Of a DNA stretch of 64,000 bases, positions 28,901 through 37,739 are shown one piece after another. A program made the position numbers and the translations under genes. Numbering within the stretch: the stretch's first letter is position 1; each line of letters begins with the position of its first letter. The DNA comes from Bradysia coprophila. Lineage: Eukaryota; Arthropoda; Insecta; Diptera; Sciaridae. Below the pieces are notes generated by a model, which had not been told where the DNA came from, did no database searches, and saw only the letters and a list, made by a program, of their open reading frames with translations. Location: assembly GCF_014529535.1 (NCBI RefSeq), contig NW_023503376.1:5157716-5221715 (forward strand), written 5' to 3'.

Positions 28901-30526
28901 GGACTCAGACCCAAGAGGTCCCGGGTTCGACTCCCGGTGCAAAAATGCTTGCCTGGTTTTATTCTAATCACTTGGTGATTAAGCACTCGCTATTAGTTAT
29001 CTAATGGCTGTACGACCGTAACAAAGTCGCAAATTTCAAAGAAATCCAATATTCGATTTCTTCGCAACAATCACGCCATATTGACACAATGTCAATGACA
29101 CAATTCACAATATACAACAGACTGAAGGGTAAGCGCCATCTATGATCGACTAGTCGCTCATTGGGAAAATGCATGAGTCATTAGTGATGGTTGTGGTCTT
29201 CGCATACCACTCGTGGCTTAGAGAATTCACAACGTATGGGACGTTTACACGGTCGATTTGTGAGAGCTATCTGAGTCCGAAGAGATATGATGAAAAATCA
29301 CAATTCATATGATCAAGTGACTTGTGCAATAGCACAACAGGCCCACTAGAGGCTTAGGTGCTGGGCTAACCCCCTTCCCATCCAATACAATCCAATCCAA
29401 TCCATATAAAATGCATATTTTCGGTTTTCGACCACCTTTCACTCGGCACACAAGCATCAAGGAATTTTCAAAAAAAAAAGAAAATTTGGCTTCAGGGGAC
29501 CCTATCATAAAAAAAAATCGCTGGAAAATGTGTCCGATTGCGGTTGGTATGTACTCAAAAGAACCACTCTGTTAGTCTGAAAGTGCTATGCCAAAAATCC
29601 ACGAGTTTTTTCCGAGTAATTTTCTTAGTAACTCAAGAGAATAAAATTATTAGAATCGATCGATCGATCGATCGTATAATGTCTCTTTCATCATCGGTGT
29701 GTTTGTTTACACAGCTATGCTTATAACTCAATTTTTTATTGACTTCGATTCTTTTTTACGTTAGCATAAACACTCATGCATGTGAAATGATTTAGTAAAA
29801 AAACTGAAATTCATTTTTTAACATTTGCCATGATCAAGGTTGATGGGATTTATTTATCGTGAAAATAGTTTCAAAATCTCCTATTCTCATAACGAATACA
29901 CGAACCTACCTAAATTCGGTCCAATTTCATCATATCGAAGATTTTCGAAATGGGCCAGCGACGGAATATTCGATTGAAATTCGGCCATCGGCGTTTCATT
30001 GCCATGGCTTTGACCGGTGCTGCTGGACAATGTTTCATCACAGTTGGGTGTATTCTCCTCGGAAACAATCGATAAATGATCAAAGTTTACGTGAAGATTT
30101 TCGCGAGATTTCTGAGCATTTTGATGATTGTCAGCTGTCTCTTTATCCGAAAAATCCTCTTCTTCGTTGCTAGTATCACATGAGTTGCTATCCTGCAATT
30201 GAATCGATTTTACTGAAAAATGAAAATGATGTGCTCATTGCGTCGCTGTATTATATACATCACTGTAGTATTCCTTATCGTCGCCATCAGGTCTGGTGGT
30301 TGACGGTGGTGTGGTGAGATCTTTACTACGATTTCCGCCTAATAATTTGTCCAGCTTATCATATTCATCGCGCAGACACCAAATTTCCCGACGTAGTTGG
30401 TCGTTTTCTCTGCGCAATTTTCTGATATCCGATTGGCCTCGGTCAACTTCCGCATTTATGTTTATCGTGCGCAGTCGAAGTTCTTCATTCTCATAGAGCA
30501 TACCACGGGACGACTTTCGATCCAAT
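25967..30526 (-). CDS. Coiled-coil protein, five downstream exons (5' exon not found)
   Basis: Minus-strand exons: 30526-30259, 30192-29910, 27409-27108, 27044-26520 and 26449-25967 (stop). All junctions are GT-AG and keep one frame for about 619 codons. The first visible exon starts mid-codon, so an upstream exon with the ATG is missing, probably beyond a long intron. The first exon encodes a leucine-zipper-like coiled coil (about residues 10-65, including RRENDQLRREIWCLRDEYDK). Later exons are low-complexity, Ser/Pro-rich and basic (ETRRKSRRISLNLN), and the C terminus is IPWCGCWGII. The compact cysteines at the very end suggest lipid attachment, which is inference. I recognise the coiled-coil segment as conserved-looking but cannot name the protein. 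The fourth intron boundary encloses a 63-bp stop-free intron (27107-27045). Confidence 0.78.
27552..27664. mobile_element. MITE, CAGCTGATCCACTCATAC family, copy 1
   Basis: CAGCTCGTACACTCATACAA on the left and TTGTTTATATGAGTGGACCA-GCTG on the right form inverted ends; 113 bp. A better copy is at 32419-32554, and halves are near 40546-40567 and 41620. Confidence 0.65.
27700..27892. mobile_element. TTAACCTG-family MITE in intron
   Basis: CATCTGTTATCGACAACGAC ... CTTGCCGTCTGTGACAGGTTAA matches the intact copy at 43931 over nearly its full length; the left terminus is eroded. It lies in the large intron of the coiled-coil gene. Confidence 0.75.
28364..28566. mobile_element. TTAACCTG-family MITE, nested
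   Basis: Starts TTAACCTGTTACAGACGGCT and ends ATGCTTGCCGTCTCTGACATTTGAAAGGT (right end slightly mutated). About 203 bp. Confidence 0.8.
28870..29404 (+). repeat. tRNA-derived SINE with intact A and B boxes
   Basis: TAGCTCAATCGG (28880-28891) fits the Pol III A box TRGYNNARNNG and GGTTCGACTCC (28924-28934) fits the B box GGTTCGANNCC, at tRNA spacing. The T-arm CCGGG-TTCGACT-CCCGG is perfect, but the acceptor and anticodon stems do not pair, so it is not a functional tRNA. About 450 bp of unrelated body follow and the unit ends in a simple tail of TCCAATCCAATCC (29389-29404), the layout of a SINE. It lies in the intron of the coiled-coil gene, opposite to its transcription. Confidence 0.7.
29654..29676. 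repeat. (CGAT)n microsatellite
   Basis: About four and a half units of CGAT, AATCGATCGATCGATCGATCG, between two unremarkable AT-rich stretches in the intron. Confidence 0.8.
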
Positions 30527-30529
30527 CTT

Positions 30530-30996
30530 GAACAAGAAAATTTAAATTTCGATTAGGATTTTCGAACTGACCCGTAAATTAGAATTAAAAAATTGGCGCA
30601 GCCCAACCCTGTTTCGCGTTAATAGGCATCTTAACTAACGACGTTGTGTTTTTTTATCAATCTACTCGTCTATAAACTAAATAGTGACCAATAATCTGAC
30701 CAAATACCGTAGCACTCTCGGTAAGCTACCTCAAAGGGTTAGTGGGAAATGACGCTTCAGTGAACTTCTGAGCTTTAGCATTCAAATATTATAATTTTAC
30801 TAGGCCACGGGGGACTCATAGTGGAATAATATCCAATGGAGAATGTCTGGTTCGTTGAGAATACCCGAACTACTGACCATATCAATCTCAACATTATTAG
30901 ATATTTGCATCACTTGGTGAAGGTATACAAATACAGACGGTATATTTTTGGTAATTTCGCTAGTTGTTGACGGTGACAAGCGAAATTGCCTAAAAT
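30530..30996. other. Intron or upstream DNA, no exon found
   Basis: This is upstream of the coiled-coil exon on the minus strand. I looked for a coding exon ending in phase 2 and did not find one. Confidence 0.4.
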
Positions 30997-31157
30997 CAAC
31001 GCACTTCAAGCATGAGTGGTACTCTAAATAGGGTACTGAAACTGGACAGTGTATCGAAGAAATTTTAGAACTGTAAAAAAATTTGGGCAATTTTTTCATA
31101 GAAAATAGTACTCTTTTTGACAGCTGTCTTTAATAGCAATTTTGCTTGAAGTGCGTT
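30997..31157. mobile_element. MITE, CACTTCAAGC family, copy 3, nested in another repeat
   Basis: CAACGCACTTCAAGCATGAG ... TTTGCTTGAAGTGCGTTG. The flanks read CTAAAAT on both sides, a probable target duplication, and together form the GCCTAAAATCAATCGTCC motif of the dispersed GACGATTGATTTTAGGCA repeat, so this copy inserted into that repeat. Confidence 0.85.
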
Positions 31158-31345
31158 GCTAAAATCAATCGTCCACAACGTATGCGTATACAACTTTTCA
31201 TGTGTCGGGGCCGAAAATGAGGGAGTTTCGAGATTTTTCTCGGGTTTTCGACCCCTTACATGAAAATTTTTTTGAGTATCTGTTTTGGACGATTGATTTT
31301 AGGCACTTTCGCATGTAGCCCTCACTTCGTTCGCTCACACAAATA
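31158..31345. repeat. Dispersed repeat, GACGATTGATTTTAGGCA family, copy 2
   Basis: CTAAAATCAATCGTCCACAA, TTTTCATGTGTCGGGGCCGA, AAATGAGGGAGTTTCGAGAT, CGACCCCTTACATGAAAATT and TTTTGGACGATTGATTTTAG appear in the same order as at 4376-4530, with a CACAAATAACTA end. Confidence 0.7.
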
Positions 31346-31490
31346 ACTATTTCTTGCTGGGGGCCTAAATTACGAGAAAAATTCCGAAATTAATGCCCAA
31401 GGCATTAAAAAAAATCCACAACGCAGGCGCGAAAATAGTCATTTTTTCCCTCAGCAGAAACTCCAGCAGCCTTTGTTGCGAAAAACGTTG

Positions 31491-31593
31491 TGTTGACCTC
31501 GGCAAAAAAGTAGGAAATTTCATTTTCTTGGGTGTCTTGTGGCCCTCGCTACGCTCTAAACAAAATTTCTAACTTTTCTTCCCTAGGTCAACA
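31491..31593. repeat. Short inverted repeat, GGAAATTTC family, copy 2
   Basis: TGTTGACCTCGGCAAAAAAG-TAGGAAATTTC and AAATTTCTAACTTTTCTTCC-CTAGGTCAACA are imperfect inverse arms around a GGCCCTCGCTACGCTC centre. Confidence 0.65.
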
Positions 31594-31599
31594 AATAAC

Positions 31600-32415
31600 T
31601 ATAGACACCTTACAAAAGGTGTGTTTTCCCTCCTTGGACTTCTTGCAAGTACTACGAACATCGTTTATTTGCTCTCCAAAAAAACAATCCTTTCGAATAA
31701 CGTTCGGCGCTTGATTTCGAGTGTTTTCGTATCATTAAGCTTGTAAACATAAACAGCTTTTTGATACAAAAAGCGAGCCAGTGAGTGAATGAGTGTTTTG
31801 TGTCTAATAAATGAACCAATGACTCCAAGTGTTACATACCAACGAACAAAATCTATCGTTTTCCTAACACTACTAATTTCTCAAAGACAGACTCATCGTC
31901 TCTAGAACATTGTTTATACATTTTAAAATCCTTCGTTTGTGTAGAGTTGAGACGACGAATGTTTGAATTCTAAATTTTAAAGATTTTTTTTTCTTCAAAT
32001 TTTTATGTGCATTTTGTTTATAATAATGATTCAAAATACACGACGTTCCGATAGAGGATTAGAATAAATAAACACACGGAGAAAAAAAAACGCTGCGGGG
32101 AACAAAAATAAATCGACGAGAAATACTTATCGAACGACGCGAGAGAATATCTGAGATTCGGAATTGATTTCTTTTTGTAGTCTCATTTTCTGTTTATTTT
32201 TATTTTTCGTTGATTATATTGTTTCTCAGTATACACAAACAACATAGAAATTTTATTCGAGAAAATATCAATTTTTCTTTTAGCCCGAAGTTGACCTTTT
32301 ATGAACGAAAGAAACACAAATTTGTGTATACTGCAGATGAATTTTGAGAAGCTTCGATATAGTGAACAAAACATTCCATACTATCGTATACAGTGTAGTG
32401 AACATTTCAAATCCA
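31600..32415. other. Intergenic or leader-like DNA
   Basis: No protein frame. On the minus strand around 32160-32040 the sequence (TCTCGCGTCGTTCGATAAGT, GTTCCCCGCAGCG) is richer in CpG than its surroundings and could be a promoter or 5' UTR for the minus-strand coiled-coil gene; this is a guess from composition only. Confidence 0.3.
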
Positions 32416-32418
32416 TTA

Positions 32419-32554
32419 CAGCTGATCCACTCCTCATACGAACAACTATGGTTTTACGTCTTTAAACGGTTTTACCATTACCACGCGCATGCGTTTGCAT
32501 TATTCACCCAATAAACAAGCATCAGCACATTTGTTTGTATGAGTAGATCAGCTG
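32419..32554. mobile_element. MITE, CAGCTGATCCACTCATAC family, copy 2
   Basis: CAGCTGATCCACTCCTCATA ... TTTGTTTGTATGAGTAGATC-AGCTG: inverted ends about 25 bp long around GTTTTACGTCTTTAAACGGT and ACCACGCGCATGCG. 136 bp. Confidence 0.75.
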
Positions 32555-32652
32555 AAAAATATGCATCACTTATTTAAAAGTCGCCGACTGTATTCAAATA
32601 TTGCAAACATTTTTCCTTTATTGATAAAAAAGAAGTCTTTGTTTAAGTGCCT

Positions 32653-33084
32653 AATATCAGTCAAAAAAAACCTTAAAGGGTAAAGGTGACGCAAGTCCTT
32701 TATCTTACTTACAAAGTAACTGATATCGCAGAGGGTGACAAAAAGTTTTATCAACTAAAAATTGAGTCAAAATATTTGTGAAAGAAAATTTTACAACAAG
32801 AAATTTGCGTCACAAGTGGCAGATGATTCGGTTTACTTCCGTTTGAATTCTTTCAGTACATTTTTCAACCATTTTCCTAACAATACGTTCCTCAACATCT
32901 GCCACTTGTGACGCAAATTTCTTGTTGTAAAATGTTCTTTCACAAATTTTTTGAGTCAATTTTTTGTTGATAAAACTTTTGCGTACGACGCACAATGCGT
33001 CACCTTCTGCGATATCAGTTATTTTGTAAGTAAGATAAAGGAATTGCGTCACATTTACCCTTTAAGCGTTTTTTGAGTGATATC
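32653..33084. mobile_element. Long hairpin element, about 175-bp arms
   Basis: The left arm (32653-32825: ATATCAGTCAAAAAAAACCT through GCGTCACAAGTGGCAGATG) is the imperfect reverse complement of 32896-33084 (CATCTGCCACTTGTGACGCA through TTTTTTGAGTGATAT). Only about 70 bp separate the arms. No protein frame. A transcript of this would fold into a dsRNA stem about 170 bp long. Confidence 0.85.
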
Positions 33085-33115
33085 ACCACTTTTGTAAGTA
33101 TGTCATTTCGACAAC

Positions 33116-33632
33116 ATCAAAAAACCCTATCGAACTTAAAAAATGCTAGAAAAATCAGTCTGAATCCCAATATCTAGAAACCAATCTTGGTGTACCTCAC
33201 TTATATTGAAAATAACCCAAATCCATCAAAAAACCTTATGGAAGTTAAAAAATTCTAGAGAAATCAGTCTGAATTCCAAAATTTAGGAACCAACCTTGGA
33301 ACACCTCACTGATGTCGAATATAACCCAAATCATTCTAAAAATCCGATGGAAGTTAGGTAGTGCCAGAGGAATCATCTGTCATCCCAAAATTTAGGAACC
33401 AACCTTGGAACACCTCACTAATGTCGAATATAACCCAAATCCATCAAAAAATCCGATGGAAGTTAGGAAATGCTAGAGGAATCATCTGTAATCCCAAAAT
33501 TTAGGAACCAACTTTGGAACACCTCACTAATGTCGAAAATAACCCAAATCCATCAAAAAATCCGATGGAAGTTAGGTACTGCCAGAGGAATCATCTGTCA
33601 TCCCAAAATTTGGGAACCGACCTAGTGGAAGT
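33116..33632. repeat. Tandem array, 109-bp unit, about 4.7 copies
   Basis: Units begin CATCAAAAAATCCGATGGAA and contain CCCAAAATTTAGGAACCAAC, TTGGAACACCTCACTAATGT and ATAACCCAAATCCATC. Boundaries are near 33116, 33224, 33333, 33442 and 33551. The first unit is the most diverged; the last is cut off inside 'GGGAACCGACC'. Confidence 0.9.
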
Positions 33633-33639
33633 TAATACT

Positions 33640-36600
33640 TAATGACCCAACAATTTCCAACAACAATACATTCCAAAACAACACACACCATTCACCACAT
33701 CACCATCCATATCATGCAACAAAATATACAACTCACACGCACACATACAAATTGTCTTTTGTATGGCATTTGTATGGAGACTTTGGGGAGTTCCAGCTCC
33801 CAAGATATGAGTTTTTTCCAACTTTTGAAAATTACATTCTTATTTTGGGCCTATAACCAAAATTTCAGGAAAATCTACAGAAACCTTTAGGAGTTGCTGG
33901 ATTCACTTTTCCATAGGAACTAACTAACTAACGTAGGCGATTTGTATTATCTGAAAATTCGAGATTTTGCTTATTTTCATACAAACATCAATATTTCGAA
34001 GTTCAATATCTCGGCCAATTTTGAAGCTGCAGTAACGTGTGACAGCTCGTTGAGCTCGTATGGATTCCCAGATTCCAGATATCCTAGTCTGGGGGTCGTT
34101 GGAGTTAAAGGGGAGAAGTCAAAAAATTGCTGTAAATATGCTCCGCCGTCCTCAAAATTTTTTTTAAAAACATTTTTGGTAGTGGACTTGCGTCACGCCC
34201 GCTTACTAACGTGCGGGCATGATTGTTCATGACGAGTACACGATAGTGTACGATGATTTTATTCAGTCAACCTGACAACGACGGTCAGTAGTTTGGTCTC
34301 TCACCTCCTGTCAATGGGTTCATAGATCTCGAAAACGTTCGAGGTAATTTTTTAAGGATGGTAATAATCGAACGTTATTAGTTTTTGGTTGAGCGTTAAA
34401 AATAATTCAATTTACCAATATATTCATGTAATTGGTACCAATGTGATGAATATAACGGTAGAGAGAATTAAAATATTTGTAAAAGGAAAAATTCCAGTGG
34501 TCGTCCCACAAAGAATAATGGTCGAATATAATTTCCCATTTTTTAACCTTTGAAAGTACTTGTTCGTCGAACGTTTCTGTTTTGTACATATTACACAGAG
34601 CTTGTCATTATTTTTGTCGTCGTTATCGATAACAGATGAACACTCCGTCTAATACGCAGTGCTCAAAAAAAAAGTCTGTAACTCAACGTATAATAGATAT
34701 GTATACAACGTTTTTCGCAATAAAGGCAACATAAAGTCCTACCATTCGTTCGTCACTTGTTGCGAAAACTTAATTTATGTGAGAAATTGTGACTACTGCG
34801 TCGAGTAGGCCCATCACTTCAAGCAAACATGATCAAAGTCGACAGCTGCCAAACAGAGTACTATTTCAGGGGCGGATCCAGCTTTTGCTCTGACCCAGGT
34901 GGATAGAAGAGAAACAGTTTCTGACCCAGGCGGCTTTTGTTTTAATTTTTTTTTCTAGTTGGTCATCCAATTACCATAAACTTTTTTTGTCGATCGATAT
35001 TGTAAATACCTTTCATTTGACGTATCACTTACAAGCGTAGCGTTTACATTTATGGAGATACCTTCAAAAAAACCTTAGACACTTATTGGACCCCAGCTCA
35101 GGTTTTAAGATACCGCTTCTGAGTAGATGCAGGGAAATGGAAATTCGTGGGGCACGATTTTGTCTAGTTGTTTTCCCCTCGCATCTGATACATGTGCGTG
35201 CATGTTATTTAAACGGACTTTTAATTGCTGAATACTTAGCTTAGTAAACATTATACCTACCTATAGCGGTTGACAATGACGCGTTATGAAATGTCTAGAC
35301 GTTAATCGAACTACAAACAATTCAATCGTATGAGTAAATAATGTTTCTACACATTTTTAACGGAAACACGAGAAGGTTTCCAAGAGCACATCATTAATTT
35401 GTTCTATTCGGCATTGCCTTGCTGTAGCAAATCAATTTTGCGTAACTCAATAATCATTCACAGTCGGCAAGCATATCAGAGGTTTTACGACCATCGGATC
35501 TATTACTTCATTATTGATCTAATCATTTACATCATTTCTTTGAACATACTTTTTGCTATGTAAAGGACCGCATATTGCAGATCTTGTAACGCGTGTGAAG
35601 GAGACGCGGGAGGTAAAACGAGGGGAACCGCAACTGGCCAAAATGGTGGTAATTCAATTACTAATTGCTATTGCAGTCGATTCATAGTAATTCCATAAAT
35701 TTCTCGTATTTACATCAATTACAATTATTTACCGGAACCGGATACTACGGCAATTCTATTGAGAGTAATGAATTACCCGAGTCAAGAGATGCAAATAGTT
35801 GTCACGTGCGACATAAGTTTTCTTATCGACCTGGACCTGTTTTCTTTATTGAGGTCAAGCCCCAAATTCCATTTCACTTTTAATAGTGCACGAATGATAA
35901 ATATTTGACTTTGGTGTCTGATTTTTATATACTCGAGTGAGAGTGTTACAGATGGCAGCAAGTATGTACAGTTAAAAGATATAAAAATTTACGCACCCTA
36001 TTACTGCGGTCGCTTAATTTCATATTTTACGATACGGAGATACATATCTACCTACCTCCAACGTAGATTCTACGATATACTCTTTTAACTTGACCCAAAT
36101 AAAAAAAACGCGTCCAACCGAATGGATGCCAAAAAAGTGAAATTCGAATAAATGCTGCATTTATTTCATTCTATTTAAGTTTACGTGTTCTATGCTAATA
36201 TGTTGCAGATTGCGTTCTCGTTAGTGTTGGGTAACAGCCGTATTTACGTAACTTAGAAATATGGATTTCTCTTCGGTCGTGTGTGGGGTAAGCATAAGCA
36301 TCTCGAAAATTAAGGGATGAGAATACAGATCCGTTTCACTCTTAATATACAAAAAGTAAATGTTGATCGGAGGCGAAGCCGAGGTCAATAATTACACAAA
36401 AACGAGACTTTTCATCTTTTTATATCGAGTTATGTAATGGATTTTATAACATACGCGCGGTGTTCGGATGTCAAAATTACTTAACTAGAAGAATAATTCA
36501 AAAATTACACTTCAGTTCTATGTTGTTGTCTCGTTTTCGCTTATGTGATAAAATAGAGTACAAATTTGTCACTATCAGTTTCGGCGAGCCTCGACTTCTT

Positions 36601-37230
36601 ACTGACAAGTGTGTAATATAATATTACATGCTGAGGGTGTCGAAAGTAGTGCTTGAAACATGAAAAGTACGGTACACGTATTTTTTCATGCTTCTGGGCC
36701 GAAAATGAGGGCAATTTTTCGTATTTTCTCGGGTTTCCGGCCCTCTGCATGAAAACTTACATGTGCACCTGTTTCGGACGGTTGATTTAAGGCACTTTCG
36801 CTTGTAAGCCTCACTTCATTCGGCCTACAATCCGCGAAATTGCCTAAAATCAATTGTCCAAAACAGGTACACAAATAACCAATAAATCACTGGCGTGAAT
36901 AACAGTTATTTATGCTTTTTTGTCACTTGATGTGTGGTGTGGACTTTTCACATTTGACACTTATCACGTCGTATCAATGCTTTTTGTTTTATTTTGGTTT
37001 CTGAGTGTGGTTTTCAAGGGTCGGGAACGCGTTTTCGGCTGTAGCTTAGCTGTATTGAAACCTACAGAGGCGTGCGACCCATCAAATGAAAGGTATTCGT
37101 AACACGATTCGAACAAAAAAATAATTTAAAAAATCGGGGCAGATTCGTTTGAGCTAGAGTGATTAGAGTGACCAAATTTTGAGCTACTCGAGCGTAGGAT
37201 GAAAGGACTAATATTTTTGCGATTATGAGA
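33640..37230. other. Intergenic, repeat-derived, no gene
   Basis: No credible protein. 34814-34867 is a fragment of the CACTTCAAGC MITE family in reverse, 34590-34660 and 35463-35575 are fragments of the TTAACCTG family, and 36680-36880 is a dispersed repeat listed separately. A frame at 35665-35883 is open but has no recognisable content. Confidence 0.45.
36680..36880. repeat. Dispersed repeat, GACGATTGATTTTAGGCA family, copy 3
   Basis: GGGCCGAAAATGAGGGCAAT, CACCTGTTTCGGACGGTTGA and, inverted, TCAATTGTCCAAAACAGGTA flank GCACTTTCGCTTGTAAGCCT. It ends in CACAAATAACCA. The inner half is an inverted repeat of about 50 bp per arm. Confidence 0.7.
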
Positions 37231-37484
37231 GATAGAGAGTTACTTTCTTCGGCAAAGTCTCAGAGTTTTACGAGTAGAACAGAGGAGCATATGTGAAAAA
37301 TGTCGAAAGTTGGAAATTATGTTTTTAGAGGTATTTCTTGAATGGTGGCAGATAGAGAGTTACTTTCTTCGGCAAAGTCTCAGAGTTTTACGAGTAGAAA
37401 AGAAGGGCATTTGTGAAAAATGTCGAAAGTTGGAAATGGGTGGGTCAATTGGGGTTTTAGAGATATTTCTTGAATGGTGGCAGA
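37231..37484. repeat. Direct duplication, about 120 bp
   Basis: GATAGAGAGTTACTTTCTTC ... TTTAGAGGTATTTCTTGAATGGTGGCA occurs at 37231-37350 and again at 37351-37484 (the second with a 14-bp insertion, GGTGGGTCAATTGG). The copies are nearly identical and run straight into the 18-bp array. Confidence 0.9.
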
Positions 37485-37731
37485 TTTTCGTCAAATTTCG
37501 AATTTCGTCAAATTTTCGATTTTCGTCAAATTTTCGATTTTCGTCAAATTTTCGATTTTCGTCAAATTTTCGAATTTCGTCAAATTTTCGAATTTCGTCA
37601 AATTTCGTCAAATTTTCGAATTTCGTCAAATTTTCAAATTTCGTCAAATTTTCGAATTTTGTCAAATTTTCGAATTTCGTCAAATTTTCAAATTTCGCCA
37701 AATTTTCAAATTTCGCCAAATTTCCGAATTT
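37485..37731. repeat. Minisatellite, 18-bp unit CGTCAAATTTTCGAATTT
   Basis: About 14 units of CGTCAAATTTTCGATTTT / CGTCAAATTTTCGAATTT, with one shortened unit. Because 18 is a multiple of three, all three plus-strand frames and a minus-strand frame stay open, giving repeated FVKFSN-, FRQIFE- or KFDEIR-type reading that should not be taken as genes. Confidence 0.92.
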
Positions 37732-37739
37732 CTGTTATA

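Larger units (their letters stand above)
28310..29460. mobile_element. Inverted-end element split by a MITE and a SINE
   Basis: GTGTGCC...AGGTGGTCGAAAACCGAAAA at about 28311-28345 is mirrored by TTTTCGGTTTTCGACCACCT...GGCACAC at about 29415-29453. Between these ends sit a TTAACCTG-family MITE (28364-28566) and a tRNA-derived SINE (about 28870-29404), so this is probably an older transposon carrying two later insertions. Confidence 0.6.

Noticed and set aside
28870-28945. A tRNA gene (possibly Leu-CAG or Sec-like)
   Set aside because: The A box, B box, D-arm and T-arm are good, but neither the acceptor stem nor the anticodon stem pairs, and a long body with a simple-repeat tail follows. It is annotated as a SINE.
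35644-35883. ATG with a hydrophobic start (MVVIQLLIAIAV) followed by an open frame
   Set aside because: The ATG frame stops after 14 codons, and the following open frame has no recognisable content or a clear splice donor linking it.
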